A stretch of 64,000 nt of DNA, taken from positions 868,001-932,000 of the forward strand of contig NZ_CP139421.1 in NCBI RefSeq assembly GCF_034119865.1, in the 5' to 3' direction. The translations under genes were made by a program, and so were the position numbers. Below are positions 32,554-42,228 of this stretch, in pieces. This DNA comes from Algoriphagus sp. NG3. Lineage in GTDB: Bacteria > Bacteroidota > Bacteroidia > Cytophagales > Cyclobacteriaceae. The notes under the pieces are model-generated. The model saw nothing but the letters and a program-made list of their open reading frames with translations, was not told the origin of the DNA and did not search any database. Positions within the stretch are counted from its first letter, which is position 1. Every line of letters begins with the position of its first letter.

Positions 32554-34035
32554 ATGAGTAAAGGACTACCTAAGAGAAGCGAAGATTATTCGCTATGGTA
32601 CAATGAATTAGTGAAAAGAGCCGATTTGGCAGAGAATTCAGCTGTAAGAGGATGTATGGTCATCAAGCCCTATGGCTATTCCATCTGGGAAAAAATGCAG
32701 GCTGAGCTTGACCGTATGTTCAAGGAAACCGGCCACTCCAACGCATATTTCCCCCTTTTTATCCCCAAATCTTATTTGAGTAAGGAGGCCAGCCATGTAG
32801 AAGGATTCGCTAAAGAATGTGCGGTAGTTACTCACTACAGGTTGAAAAACGCGGAAGATGGTAGCGGAGTGATTGTGGATCCCGAAGCAAAATTGGATGA
32901 GGAACTGATAGTTCGACCAACCTCAGAAACAGTGATATGGAGCACCTATAAAAATTGGGTTCAATCGTACAGAGATCTTCCTCTACTGGTAAACCAGTGG
33001 GCTAACGTAGTCCGTTGGGAAATGAGGACCAGACTCTTCCTCAGAACTACAGAATTCCTATGGCAGGAAGGTCACACGGCGCATGCTACAAAAAAAGAAG
33101 CTGAAACTGAGACTATGCAAATGATGAATGTCTATGCTCAGTTTGCTGAAGATTTTATGGCTTTGCCGGTAGTAAGAGGAAGAAAAACCGAAAGTGAACG
33201 ATTTGCTGGAGCCGATGATACCTTATGTATAGAGGCAATGATGCAAGATGGAAAGGCGCTTCAAGCGGGAACATCCCACTTTCTAGGACAGAATTTCGCC
33301 AAGGCTTTTGATGTGAAATTTGCCACCAAAGAGGGTGGTCTGGAATATGTCTGGGGCACTTCATGGGGCGTAAGCACACGTTTGATGGGAGCTTTGATTA
33401 TGGCGCATTCAGATGATAATGGACTGGTGTTGCCTCCAAAATTGGCTCCAATACAAGTGGTGATTATCCCGATCTATAGAAAAGACGAAGAACTGGATGC
33501 CATCACCGAAAAAGCAAACGAGATTATTGCTGAACTTCGCAAAGTAGGAGTGTCAGTGAAATACGATAACCGAGATACCCATAAGCCTGGATTTAAATTT
33601 GCAGAGCATGAGCTGAAAGGTGTTCCGTTGAGGATTGCTATTGGGCCTAGAGACTTGGAAAACGGTACAATTGAAATAGCCAGACGGGATACCTTGACTA
33701 AGGAGCAATTTGAGTTGGGTGCCCAACCGATTGCTGAGAAAATATCCGGTTTGCTAGAAGAAATTCAGACTAGTATATATTCCAGGGCATTGAACTTCAG
33801 AGGTGAAATGACCACGGAGGTAGATTCCTGGGAAGAGTTTAAGAAGCTTCTGGATGAAAAAGGTGGTTTCCTCTCAGCCCATTGGGATGGTACAGCGGAG
33901 ACTGAAGAGAAGATCAAGGATCTCACCAAAGCGACCATACGCTGTATTCCTTTAGACAGAAAAGAGGAGGAAGGGGTTTGTGTCTATTCAGGCAAGCCTT
34001 CTCAAGGCAGAGTTCTCTTTGCAAAAGCATATTAA
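32554..34035 (+). CDS. proS: prolyl-tRNA synthetase (class II, eukaryote/archaeal type)
   Basis: 493 residues, the length of the short ProS form without the editing insertion domain. It charges tRNA-Pro. Class II motifs: motif 1 around [14 protein letters not shown], motif 2 near [26 protein letters not shown], motif 3 [17 protein letters not shown]. The anticodon-binding domain begins at [10 protein letters not shown] and the protein ends VLFAKAY as in this subgroup. A strong terminator follows six bases after the stop codon; it appears monocistronic. Confidence 0.96.
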   Translation: MSKGLPKRSEDYSLWYNELVKRADLAENSAVRGCMVIKPYGYSIWEKMQAELDRMFKETGHSNAYFPLFIPKSYLSKEASHVEGFAKECAVVTHYRLKNAEDGSGVIVDPEAKLDEELIVRPTSETVIWSTYKNWVQSYRDLPLLVNQWANVVRWEMRTRLFLRTTEFLWQEGHTAHATKKEAETETMQMMNVYAQFAEDFMALPVVRGRKTESERFAGADDTLCIEAMMQDGKALQAGTSHFLGQNFAKAFDVKFATKEGGLEYVWGTSWGVSTRLMGALIMAHSDDNGLVLPPKLAPIQVVIIPIYRKDEELDAITEKANEIIAELRKVGVSVKYDNRDTHKPGFKFAEHELKGVPLRIAIGPRDLENGTIEIARRDTLTKEQFELGAQPIAEKISGLLEEIQTSIYSRALNFRGEMTTEVDSWEEFKKLLDEKGGFLSAHWDGTAETEEKIKDLTKATIRCIPLDRKEEEGVCVYSGKPSQGRVLFAKAY

Positions 34036-34040
34036 TGAGT

Positions 34041-34068
34041 AAGCCCGGAAAATTCCGGGCTTTTTTTT
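34041..34068 (+). terminator. rho-independent terminator of proS
   Basis: AGCCCGG (34042-34048) with CCGGGCT (34055-34061), loop AAAATT, followed by eight T. Confidence 0.85.
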
Positions 34069-34131
34069 GGCGCTATTCACCAGCGGTATCAAGGAAACTT
34101 GTATTTTAGAACTTTCAACTTTTCCACACAC

Positions 34132-34590
34132 ATGACAGTTTTCATACTCTCCACTCTTTTAGGAATAGGATTAGTACTATTTATGATTGAAGTTTTTTTG
34201 CTTCCAGGTACAACTGTGGTAGGAATCATTGGTTTGCTTGTTAGTGTGGTGGGAGTATATTATGCCTACCTTTCATATAACCTTACTACTGCATTGTGGA
34301 TTACGGGAATTACAGTCCTTTCTAACGTGGCTTTGATTTGGTATGGGTTTGCTTCAGGGATTTGGAAACGGTTTTCCCTTAAGACGGAAATGGAAGGCGG
34401 AGCATTTGACGGGAGAACTGAAGGATTAGCAGTTGGGATGGTAGGAATTGCAGTGTCAGATATAAAGCCTATTGGTAAAGCTTCATTTGAGGATAAAATT
34501 TTAGAAGTAAAAAGTGAGAGTGGCTTTATCGAAGTGGGAAAAATAGTTAGTGTAATTAAAATTGAAAATAATAAAATCATAGTTAAATAG
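34132..34590 (+). CDS. NfeD-type membrane protein
   Basis: 152 residues from the ATG at 34132; a TTG 33 bases earlier would add a polar stretch before the first helix. Three membrane helices (FILSTLLGIGLVLFMIEVF, VVGIIGLLVSVVGVYYAYL, LWITGITVLSNVALIWYGF) are followed by a soluble OB-fold-like C-terminal domain (GLAVGMVGIAVSDIKPIGKA...GFIEVGKIVSVIKIENNKIIVK). This is the NfeD C-terminal architecture, always paired with flotillins; the floA gene begins six bases after the stop. Together they organise membrane microdomains. Confidence 0.88.
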   Translation: MTVFILSTLLGIGLVLFMIEVFLLPGTTVVGIIGLLVSVVGVYYAYLSYNLTTALWITGITVLSNVALIWYGFASGIWKRFSLKTEMEGGAFDGRTEGLAVGMVGIAVSDIKPIGKASFEDKILEVKSESGFIEVGKIVSVIKIENNKIIVK

Positions 34591-34596
34591 CCTTAT

Positions 34597-35604
34597 ATGG
34601 ATCCATCTAGTTCAATGTTTATTTTGATTGCTGCGGTTGCTGCAATCGTCGTTTTATTTATCTTTCTGTATTTTGTTCCTGTAGGACTTTGGATAACGGC
34701 AATCTTTTCCAATGTAAGAGTTGGATTATTAGAGCTTGTAGGGATGAGATTTAGAAAGGTGCCACCAGGTGTTGTTGTTAATTCTCTGATTACAGCAACA
34801 AAAGCAGGGTTAGAGTTAACCACAGGAGAACTTGAAACTCATTATTTAGCTGGAGGTAACATTCCCAATGTGATCAGGGCTTTGATCTCGGCTGATAAAG
34901 CAAACATCAATCTTACATTTAAGCAGGCCACAGCGATTGACTTGGCCGGAAGAGACGTGTTTGAAGCAGTACAGATTTCCGTAAACCCGAAAGTGATCAA
35001 TACACCAAATGTAGCGGCTGTAGCCGCAGACGGTATTCAGTTGATAGCAAAAGCAAGAGTGACAGTGAGAGCGAACATAGCACAGTTGGTGGGTGGCGCC
35101 GGAGAGGAAACTATCCTTGCCCGGGTAGGAGAGGGTATAGTAACTTCAATCGGTTCAGCAGCTACACACAAGAGTGTGCTGGAAAATCCTGATAAAATCT
35201 CAAAATTGGTTCTACAAAGAGGATTGGATGCGGGAACTGCTTTTGAAATACTTTCGATTGATATCGCTGATATCGATGTGGGAACAAACATCGGTGCGAA
35301 ATTGCAAATCGATCAGGCTTCAGCTGATCTGAAAGTAGCGGAAGCTAGAGCGGAAGAGAGGCGTGCAATGGCCGTGGCTCTGGAGCAAGAGATGAAAGCG
35401 AGAAATGTAGAAATGCGGGCCAAAGTAGTAGAAGCTGAAGCAGAAGTTCCAAAGGCTTTAGCTGAGGCGTTCAGATCAGGAAGACTGGGAGTGATGGATT
35501 ATTACAAAATGGAAAATATCCAATCTGACACTTCTATGAGAGAATCGATTGCCAACTCGGACGAATCCAAAGATTCATCTAAAGGCAAATCAGATAAAAA
35601 ATAA
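34597..35604 (+). CDS. floA: flotillin-like protein FloA
   Basis: 335 residues, usual FloA length. A membrane hairpin at residues 7-38 ([29 protein letters not shown]) precedes the PHB/SPFH domain ([39 protein letters not shown]). The C-terminal part is Ala/Glu-rich coiled coil ([42 protein letters not shown]). It forms membrane microdomain scaffolds. It is the second gene of an nfeD-floA operon and stops at a bidirectional terminator. Confidence 0.95.
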   Translation: MDPSSSMFILIAAVAAIVVLFIFLYFVPVGLWITAIFSNVRVGLLELVGMRFRKVPPGVVVNSLITATKAGLELTTGELETHYLAGGNIPNVIRALISADKANINLTFKQATAIDLAGRDVFEAVQISVNPKVINTPNVAAVAADGIQLIAKARVTVRANIAQLVGGAGEETILARVGEGIVTSIGSAATHKSVLENPDKISKLVLQRGLDAGTAFEILSIDIADIDVGTNIGAKLQIDQASADLKVAEARAEERRAMAVALEQEMKARNVEMRAKVVEAEAEVPKALAEAFRSGRLGVMDYYKMENIQSDTSMRESIANSDESKDSSKGKSDKK

Positions 35605-35630
35605 AAAAAAGGGGCTTAGGCCCCTTTTTT
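35603..35630. terminator. bidirectional terminator between floA and the WG-repeat gene
   Basis: GGGGC-TTAG-GCCCC (35611-35624) is flanked by eight A on the left and six T on the right, so it works in both directions. The stop codon of the minus-strand gene (35616-35618) lies in its loop. Confidence 0.8.
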
Positions 35631-37181
35631 ATTCTTCTTTCTAGGTTCATCTACTGTTTGGATCACAGTAGGTACGAACTTATTCTTAGTGAATATCTGC
35701 TCATTAGCCCAATCCACGAGAATTTTATCATAGGCTATCGGGAGGATTATTTCACCGGATTCATTGATGATGCCCGTTAGACCGTCTTTTTGGGCAATTA
35801 TAAAATTCTTCCGCTCTCTACGCAATCCTTCAAATTCTACGGGAAGTACCTGTGCTCCCTCACTGTTAAGAAGCCCGGTTTTATTTCCCTGTTCCACGAT
35901 AAAAAATCCATCGCTGGTTCTGTAAATATTATCGTATCCTTCAGAATTGACAGGTGTTCCAAATGTGTTCAGCAGGAAATATTTGTTATTAGCCTTGGCT
36001 ATAGCAAAGCCTTTCTGAAACGCTTTTATTTCATCCCAGTTAGTGTCGGAAATAAGTTCTCCCGAAGAATTGATCAATCCCCAGGTTGTACCATTCCGAT
36101 AGGCAGCCATGTTTTCTGAAAACAAAGTAGTCTCTGCATATTTAGGAGGGATCACCCAATTTCCGGCTGAGTTTAAAAAACCATAGGCTCCTTTTGAAAG
36201 AGCAGGGAATAAGCCTTCGGATCCTTGCTTGATGCTTTCTACATCCGCCACTGGCTTTACCAACCAGCCTTTTTTGCCTAATAGCCCCACTTTAGCATCC
36301 CTAAAATAAACATTGTACAAGTCCTTGCCTATTTTATGGACAGCAGTCATGCCGACCTCATCAAGCAAAATACCATCATCCTCCATCACCCGGCGGAGTT
36401 TGCCATGGATATATTCCAACATAATGTCATTTTCAAATGTGATCTTGTGAAATGAATTATACCGGATGTTTGACTTGATATCATTTCCCTCTATCAGCAG
36501 GTATTGGTCTTGATTATATCCAAAGAAAAAATTGCCATGGGTATGCTGTAAAGTCTCTATAATTGGATCCAATACATAATCACCTTCTCTATTAATCAAG
36601 CCGTACCCGCTGGATTCCTTCGCCAATACAAACTCACCTTCATTGTCAGAAAGTAGTTCAAATGTTTTGTCAGGGTTTGAAGATAAGGGCATAGAATACT
36701 CATTCCCTTTTCGTATGAAGAGCAAACCAGTATTAGTGATCTTCGCCTCATCCAATTCTCCCAGATAAGTAGTTTTATTTCGCCCGCGCTGGAACAACCA
36801 ATATTCATTCCCCTTACTTGCCAACAGCATATTGAAATAAGTGTCAATTTTCTCATATTCCATGGGCAATACCTGCTGTCCATATTCATGATATGCTCCT
36901 ATTCCCTTAGCGCCTTTTACCAGTATCCAAGGTTCTAAATATTGAAAAATTTGAGCGCCTTCCAGCGAAACCGCTGGCCTCAGATCATTTGATAGTAAGG
37001 AGACCACTGAGTCTGTTTTACCTATTCTTACTGTCTCACTGAGCAAGTCTATTTCATCATAAATAAGTCTGGACTGTAGCTGAAAGTTAGTATTATAGAC
37101 TTCCCACGATTGGGAGTTGGCATCTTCTATAGAGCAAAAAGTAAGGATAATACCTGTGAGCAAGGCGTAATTTTTATTCAT
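35616..37181 (-). CDS. WG-repeat protein with signal peptide
   Basis: 521 residues. N-terminal signal MNKNYALLTGIILTFCSIEDANS. WG (KWG_Leptospira-type) repeats run along the protein: KSSGYGLINREGDYVLDP, AYGFLNSAGNWVIPP, TWGLINSSGELISD, NKTGLLNSEGAQVLP and GLTGIINESGEIILP, each about 35-50 residues. The C-terminus is Lys-rich and encoded by the terminator hairpin. Such proteins are secreted beta-structure repeats; binding functions are presumed but unproven. Confidence 0.88.
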   Translation of the reverse strand: MNKNYALLTGIILTFCSIEDANSQSWEVYNTNFQLQSRLIYDEIDLLSETVRIGKTDSVVSLLSNDLRPAVSLEGAQIFQYLEPWILVKGAKGIGAYHEYGQQVLPMEYEKIDTYFNMLLASKGNEYWLFQRGRNKTTYLGELDEAKITNTGLLFIRKGNEYSMPLSSNPDKTFELLSDNEGEFVLAKESSGYGLINREGDYVLDPIIETLQHTHGNFFFGYNQDQYLLIEGNDIKSNIRYNSFHKITFENDIMLEYIHGKLRRVMEDDGILLDEVGMTAVHKIGKDLYNVYFRDAKVGLLGKKGWLVKPVADVESIKQGSEGLFPALSKGAYGFLNSAGNWVIPPKYAETTLFSENMAAYRNGTTWGLINSSGELISDTNWDEIKAFQKGFAIAKANNKYFLLNTFGTPVNSEGYDNIYRTSDGFFIVEQGNKTGLLNSEGAQVLPVEFEGLRRERKNFIIAQKDGLTGIINESGEIILPIAYDKILVDWANEQIFTKNKFVPTVIQTVDEPRKKNKKGA

Positions 37182-37273
37182 ATATTTTAATTTTTAGCGG
37201 GTCAGGTCGCCAACGTTTGAAGCAAGATGTTTTGCTCGTGATGAGTTAGGTTGTTCAGAATGGGGCTAAAGGT

Positions 37274-37312
37274 AAAATGACCAAAGGTTTGATTCAATCC
37301 TTTGGTCATTTT
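37274..37312 (-). terminator. rho-independent terminator of hemA
   Basis: A 14-bp perfect stem AAAATGACCAAAGG (37274-37287) with CCTTTGGTCATTTT (37299-37312), loop 11. It lies 23 bases past the hemA stop codon. Its A/T flanks would let it work in both directions. Confidence 0.75.
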
Positions 37313-37334
37313 TTATTAGAGTTGATGAAGGTAT

Positions 37335-38603
37335 TTACTCAGTTTTTACTTTTTCCAGGTCAAAGAGGTCAGAGATCATTTGTATCATCTCTTCAGCCTG
37401 ATCACGCTGGCAGGCTGCCCGAAGTTGCACCACAGGTACTTTGAGGATTTTCTGCATCATGCTCTTAGTGATTTTATCGATCACGGCATATTCCTTTTTA
37501 TCTGCATTTTTCGCAAATCTTGACATTTCTTCCTGGCGGATCTGCTCTAAAGACTGCTTAAGTTTGTTGATAGTAGGAGAGGCAATCATCTCTTTTTTCC
37601 AATCAAAAAACTCTTTGATACTTTCTTCGATGATTTCTTCCACCTTAGGTACAGAAGCCAAACGTTTTTCCAGTGTTTTGGAGGCTTTACTGCGGATATT
37701 ATCCACATTATAAAGAATCGCCCCTGGTACATCTTCCACGGAAGTTTCTATACTTCTGGGAACCGAAAGATCTACCAGCAATTTGTAGCTGTTGATTGGG
37801 AATTTTTTGACAAGTTCCTTAGTGATAAATGGCTCAGAACGCTGTATAGAGCATACGACTACGTCAGCTTCTTCCATAGCGCTGATACAATTCTCAAAAG
37901 GAACCACTTCAAAGCCCATCTCTGCAGCAATGGTCTCCGCTTTAGAAATAGTCCGATTGGTGATTTTGACCTTAGCAGTAGGGATGTGCACCATGTTTTT
38001 AGCTACATCTTCTCCTATTTCCCCTACACCGATCAGTAGTATTCTTGGTTCAAAAGTGTTTAAGGTAAGACTTTCGATCAGTTCAATAGCCGCATACGAT
38101 AAAGAAGCAGCTCCATCACGGAACGCTGTTTCCTGTACAATCCTTTTATTGGTGAAGAAGACCGTATGCATCAGGCGATGTAGGAATGGCCCAGTCATGT
38201 CCAGATCCGCAGAAGCCTGATAGGCTCTTTTTACCTGGTTGGAGATCTGAATATCTCCAACTACCTGCGCTTCCAATCCCATGGAGACCCTAAAAAGATG
38301 TCTTATGGCTTTCCTATCATCATTGAATAGCTCAAAATACTCCAGGTAATTAACGATATCGGTGATGCCTTTTTCCAAACCGATCATTTTGATCACCTCA
38401 GTACTAATATCTTGATCGTTGCTGTAATATACTTCTGTCCTGTTGCAGGTAGAGAGGATCAGCGCATCGTTAAGGTTGAAAAAGTCCTTGAGTTTCAGTA
38501 ATATACTGTGTATAGCCTGTTCGTCCAGAGAAATGATTTCCCGGATTTGAACTGGTGCATTTTTATGTGATAAACTGAGTGCTCTAAATTTGACTTGCAT
38601 CAT
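37335..38603 (-). CDS. hemA: glutamyl-tRNA reductase
   Basis: 422 residues. It reduces glutamyl-tRNA to glutamate-1-semialdehyde with NADPH, the first committed step of C5 heme synthesis. The catalytic Cys53 lies in LSTCNRTEVYY; the substrate domain continues with HLFRVSMGLEAQVVGDIQI. The nucleotide-binding motif is GVGEIGEDVAKN, and the dimerisation helix holds the C-terminal 100 residues. The start may be either of two adjacent ATGs (38603 or 38600). Both this and hemL are present in the window; other heme genes are not. Confidence 0.95.
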   Translation of the reverse strand: MMQVKFRALSLSHKNAPVQIREIISLDEQAIHSILLKLKDFFNLNDALILSTCNRTEVYYSNDQDISTEVIKMIGLEKGITDIVNYLEYFELFNDDRKAIRHLFRVSMGLEAQVVGDIQISNQVKRAYQASADLDMTGPFLHRLMHTVFFTNKRIVQETAFRDGAASLSYAAIELIESLTLNTFEPRILLIGVGEIGEDVAKNMVHIPTAKVKITNRTISKAETIAAEMGFEVVPFENCISAMEEADVVVCSIQRSEPFITKELVKKFPINSYKLLVDLSVPRSIETSVEDVPGAILYNVDNIRSKASKTLEKRLASVPKVEEIIEESIKEFFDWKKEMIASPTINKLKQSLEQIRQEEMSRFAKNADKKEYAVIDKITKSMMQKILKVPVVQLRAACQRDQAEEMIQMISDLFDLEKVKTE

Positions 38604-38619
38604 GCTTAAGCTTGTACTG

Positions 38620-38627
38620 CAAATTTA
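38620..38627 (-). promoter_or_regulatory. -7 element TAAATTTG of hemA
   Basis: Plus strand CAAATTTA, minus strand TAAATTTG, 17 bases before the hemA start codon. No obvious -33 element. Confidence 0.45.
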
Positions 38628-38796
38628 ACAGACAAAGACACGGGAAGTGCCCATTTTAGGATGTGATCTGGTAATTTGTAATTTGTCTAAATAGTGGACT
38701 GAATTGAAGATACAATAGTAAGAAGAATTGATTTGTTAATCCAATACTATTAACTTATAGCTAATTGATAGATTCTATCACCTTTTTTGTCAATTT

Positions 38797-39480
38797 ATGA
38801 AAGCTAGATTTTTCCATTGGTTAAAAACCCACCTAGGTTTCTCAAGCAAGGAGTCAAAGGGATTTGTACTTCTTGTGCCTGTATTGTTGTTTATGGTCGC
38901 ATTCAAGGTGACTTTAAAAGAAATCAGAATTAGCAAAGCCAAAAATTTTCACCTGCATTACCTCTCAAAAATTGACAGTCTCCAGTCCGCAGGAGTTACA
39001 CTGATAAGTTCTCCTTTTCCTGTCTTCAATCCTCAGGATACCAGTGTGACTAAGCCCAATACTAAGCAACTGGAAAACCTGAATAGAATACCCTTTGCTG
39101 AGGCTGATTCTGTCACTTTGCAGATAGTACCGGGAATTGGTCAAACTACTGCCAGTAGAATCATCAAATTCAGGGAAAGTATTGGGGGATTACATAGCAA
39201 AAATCAACTCAAAGAAGTTTATGGGCTGAAACCGGAGACAATTGAAGCTATTTGGGATTACTTTGATTTTTCTCCGGATATATTCAGGAAAATCCCAATC
39301 AACAAAGCAGAGATACAGGAACTGTCCCGACACCCTTATATCAGCTATTCGCAATCTAAGGTAATCATTGCATTCCGCAGTCAGCACGGCAAGTTTAGCT
39401 CTGCAGACGATCTTACTGCTATTAAGATTTTCAAAAAGGAATGGATCGATAAAGTGGCACCTTACCTGGATTTTCAATAG
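38797..39480 (+). CDS. helix-hairpin-helix protein, ComEA-like
   Basis: 227 residues. One N-terminal membrane helix (GFVLLVPVLLFMVAFKV, about 22-38) anchors the protein. Two helix-hairpin-helix units follow: FAEADSVTLQIVPGIGQTTASRIIKFRE (about 97-125) and INKAEIQELSRHPYISYSQSKVIIAFR (about 165-195). The anchor-plus-HhH layout resembles ComEA, the DNA receptor for uptake, although the domain here has an unusual long linker. No other competence genes are nearby. Confidence 0.82.
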   Translation: MKARFFHWLKTHLGFSSKESKGFVLLVPVLLFMVAFKVTLKEIRISKAKNFHLHYLSKIDSLQSAGVTLISSPFPVFNPQDTSVTKPNTKQLENLNRIPFAEADSVTLQIVPGIGQTTASRIIKFRESIGGLHSKNQLKEVYGLKPETIEAIWDYFDFSPDIFRKIPINKAEIQELSRHPYISYSQSKVIIAFRSQHGKFSSADDLTAIKIFKKEWIDKVAPYLDFQ

Positions 39481-39529
39481 CTGAAAAGATTCGCTTTTCC
39501 CAAATGCCGATTTTCCCCATCTTTGATCC

Positions 39530-40003
39530 ATGGATTCCAATCTGGATCAGATACAATTACCCCAGCTTAATTTACCGCATTTCGAACCACAGTTACTCCA
39601 GAAGGAGGGGAAGCTCTGGATTTTTGATGTGCTTCGCAAAAAGCAACTTGTCCTCACTCCCGAAGAGTGGGTGCGTCAGCATTGGATTAGCTTTCTGAGT
39701 ATCCAGCTGAAATTCCCTAAAGGACTTTTTGCCTTGGAAAAAGGACTCATCTATAATAAACTTGTCAAGCGTACTGACCTAGTCGTATGGGATAAGACCG
39801 GCAAGCCCTACCTGCTGATCGAGTGCAAAGCTCCCAAAGTGAAGCTTACCCAAAAAACAATAGAGCAGGCATGTATGTACCACAAAGAATTAAAATGCCC
39901 TTATTTGGTCATAAGCAATGGGTTACAGCATATATGTTTGAGCTTTGACGCTAGTGCAGAAAAGTTTACCCAGGAGAAATCATTTCCTGAACCGCCACTT
40001 TAG
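39530..40003 (+). CDS. HsdR N-terminal-type nuclease-fold protein
   Basis: 157 residues matching the N-terminal (PD-D/E-xK) domain of type I restriction subunits, as a stand-alone protein. The core RTDLVVWDKTGKPYLLIECKAPK holds Asp and the Glu-x-Lys pair. No HsdM or HsdS gene is nearby, so it is not part of a restriction system here; such solo proteins are widespread in Bacteroidota and of unknown function. A CATCTTTG four bases before the ATG resembles the -7 element found just before guaA. Confidence 0.87.
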   Translation: MDSNLDQIQLPQLNLPHFEPQLLQKEGKLWIFDVLRKKQLVLTPEEWVRQHWISFLSIQLKFPKGLFALEKGLIYNKLVKRTDLVVWDKTGKPYLLIECKAPKVKLTQKTIEQACMYHKELKCPYLVISNGLQHICLSFDASAEKFTQEKSFPEPPL

Positions 40004-40066
40004 CTGAAGTGTTGTAGATTTGAGTATTAAGCCCTCTAGTTAGCCTTTCAGAAACAACTTAGTGAA

Positions 40067-40780
40067 ATGACAAAAACAACTTCAAATCACCCTTGCGATC
40101 TCTGCAGCAGCCGTAAGCTGTCCATGTTTTCGGATCTTACGGTGGATCAGGCTTGTAATATTGCGGACAATAAAAACATGATTTCTCATCGTAAGGGCCA
40201 GATCATCTATTATGAGGAAGCTAAACCACTGGGTGTTTTTTGCATAAATGAAGGGGTGGTAAAAGTTTTTAAAACGGCCTCCAATGGCAAGGATCAAATT
40301 ATTCACTTAGCCAAAAAGGGGGATCTTTTAGGCTATTCTGCCTTGTTGGGTGAAGAAAATTATACCAATTCAGCAATGGTAATAGAAGATGCCAAAATCT
40401 GTTTTATCCCAAAAGAGACTTTTTTGAAGGCGTTGATAAGCAACGGACAGTTTTTTAAAAGGCTTACTAAAGCACTCAGCCAGAATATAGGGGTAATGGA
40501 AGAGAAACTTGTAGATGCTTCGCAAAAGAGTATCAGGGAGAGATTGGCATACCTGCTTTTGCAGCTGGCCAATTCCTATGGCTTAGATGGCGGGGAACCT
40601 CAGCAGATTAATCTGGTGCTAAGCAGGGAAGAGGTTGCCAGCCTGATCGGTACTGCAACAGAGTCTGTAATCCGCTTGTTATCAGAGTTCAAAAAGGATG
40701 GACTTATAGATTTGAAGGGCAAGAAAATCGTGATTTTGGATAGAAAAGGGCTTGTGAAACTCTCGGATTTTTATGCCTAG
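40067..40780 (+). CDS. Crp/Fnr-family transcription regulator
   Basis: 237 residues. The N-terminal cyclic-nucleotide-binding-type barrel (KGQIIYYEEAKPLGVFCINEGVVKVFK, GDLLGYSALLGEENYTNSA) joins a dimerisation helix (LAYLLLQLANSYG) and a winged-helix DNA-binding domain (LVLSREEVASLIGTATESVIRLLSEFKKDGLI). A Cys-x2-Cys pair (HPCDLCSSRK) lies at the N-terminus, with two further Cys in the barrel; this is seen in other Bacteroidota regulators, and an iron-sulfur cluster as in Fnr is possible but unproven. Its target might be the following rhodanese gene or the redox genes at 42229-45122. Confidence 0.93.
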   Translation: MTKTTSNHPCDLCSSRKLSMFSDLTVDQACNIADNKNMISHRKGQIIYYEEAKPLGVFCINEGVVKVFKTASNGKDQIIHLAKKGDLLGYSALLGEENYTNSAMVIEDAKICFIPKETFLKALISNGQFFKRLTKALSQNIGVMEEKLVDASQKSIRERLAYLLLQLANSYGLDGGEPQQINLVLSREEVASLIGTATESVIRLLSEFKKDGLIDLKGKKIVILDRKGLVKLSDFYA

Positions 40781-40816
40781 CCCGAACTTAGTTGGCTTTT
40801 TGGGGTTAGGACAATT

Positions 40817-41326
40817 ATGAGACTTTATTCCCGTCACTTGCCGTTTTCTTTGGTTGTTTTTTTCCTGGTTTTCCAATTAGGAACTCAGGTTTCTGCCCAG
40901 TCAATTGCCTATACAACACTTCTTTCTACACTTTACGATTCAGATTTTCCAATAGTAAAGCCATCGCAGCTTACAGACTTGACCAAGTATCAGATCTTGG
41001 ACACCCGGGAAAAAGAAGAGTTTGAAGTCAGTCATCTGCAAGATGCGCAATGGGTCGGCTACGATAGTTTTTCTATGGAGAATGTGGCTGAGCTGGATAA
41101 AAATCAACCGGTGTTGGTCTATTGCACCGTCGGCTCCAGATCTCAGGAAATTGGCAAAAAGCTCCAGAATGCAGGTTACAAAGAAGTTTACAACCTATAC
41201 GGAGGTCTGATTGGTTGGGCAAATGAGGGAAAGCCAATAGTTCAAGGGGATTCACCGACCAATCGGATCCATACCTATTCCCAATCTTGGGGGATTTGGC
41301 TCACAAAAGGGGAGAAGGTTTATTAG
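40817..41326 (+). CDS. periplasmic rhodanese-domain protein
   Basis: 169 residues with signal peptide ending at QLGTQVSAQ. The single rhodanese domain contains LDTREKEEFEVSHLQDA and an active-site loop with Cys in VLVYCTVGSRSQEIG, which fits sulfurtransferase activity. The C-terminal tail is short. It begins 36 bases after the Crp/Fnr gene and may share its transcript. Sulfur donor unknown. Confidence 0.88.
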   Translation: MRLYSRHLPFSLVVFFLVFQLGTQVSAQSIAYTTLLSTLYDSDFPIVKPSQLTDLTKYQILDTREKEEFEVSHLQDAQWVGYDSFSMENVAELDKNQPVLVYCTVGSRSQEIGKKLQNAGYKEVYNLYGGLIGWANEGKPIVQGDSPTNRIHTYSQSWGIWLTKGEKVY

Positions 41327-41412
41327 ATTTTCACAGTCTTTTCCAGTAGACTTAGTTCAACTGTTTACATCCTTTTTATAATTCGGATCGTACATCATTA
41401 CAAACCCATTCC

Positions 41413-42177
41413 ATGAAAAATCTTCCGACCAGTATTCTAGTGTTTCTGTGCTTCATTCTTTTCAGTTGTCAAGGCTCAGTTCCCGGTATGGCAGGTACCA
41501 CTCCACCCAGTCATAAGACTTGGAATGAACTGCTCAAGGCAAATGTGAGTGCCGAGGGAAAAGTGGATTATAAAGGCTTTATCCAAGAAAAGGCGAAGCT
41601 GGATGCCTACTTGAAAAGTCTAAGCGAAAATGCTCCTGACCGTAAGACCTGGTCAAAAGATGAACAATTGGCCTATTGGATCAATGCATACAATGCCTTT
41701 ACGGTGAAATTAATCGTGGATAATTATCCTGTGGAAAGTATCAAGAACTTGGGGCCGAAGTTGAAGATTCCACTCATCAAGGATGTGTGGCATTACAAAT
41801 TCTTCAAAATTGGAGGTAAGGAATCCAGTTTGGATGAGATTGAGCATTCCATTTTGAGAAAGGAATTCGAAGAACCTAGAATTCACTTCGCGATCAATTG
41901 CGCGTCGTTTTCTTGTCCGCCTTTGCTCAATGAAGCTTTCGAAGCGTCCACCATCGACGCCCAGTTGGATAAAGTGGCCAAAGGATTTATCAATGACTCT
42001 TCCAGAAATAAAATCACCCCAAATTCAATTCAGATTTCTTCAATTTTCTCCTGGTTTAAAGGGGATTTCACTAAAAACGGAAGCCTTATTGACTTTTTGA
42101 ATAAGTATAGCAAAGTCAAAATCAAATCTGATGCAAAGGTGTCACATTTGGATTATGATTGGAATCTGAATGAATAG
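41413..42177 (+). CDS. DUF547 lipoprotein
   Basis: 254 residues. The signal peptide ends in a lipobox (ILFSC, Cys19). The DUF547 domain shows WSKDEQLAYWINAYNAFTVKLI, SLDEIEHSILRKEFEEPRIHFAINCAS, CPPLLNEAF and a His-containing FAINCASFSCPP. DUF547 has a papain/transglutaminase-like look with a Cys-His pair but no proven activity. It sits just before the FAD oxidoreductase gene on the same strand, separated by 51 bases. Confidence 0.92.
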   Translation: MKNLPTSILVFLCFILFSCQGSVPGMAGTTPPSHKTWNELLKANVSAEGKVDYKGFIQEKAKLDAYLKSLSENAPDRKTWSKDEQLAYWINAYNAFTVKLIVDNYPVESIKNLGPKLKIPLIKDVWHYKFFKIGGKESSLDEIEHSILRKEFEEPRIHFAINCASFSCPPLLNEAFEASTIDAQLDKVAKGFINDSSRNKITPNSIQISSIFSWFKGDFTKNGSLIDFLNKYSKVKIKSDAKVSHLDYDWNLNE

Positions 42178-42228
42178 AACCGAGTTTTTGGTAAATTTCA
42201 AATTGAGTCTTATTTCAACCCCCACCCA

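Noticed and set aside
38797..39480. Competence operon
   Set aside because: The protein resembles ComEA, but no comEC, comF or pilus genes occur around it.
39530..40003. Type I restriction system
   Set aside because: Only a lone HsdR N-terminal-type domain is present; no methylase or specificity subunit gene is nearby.
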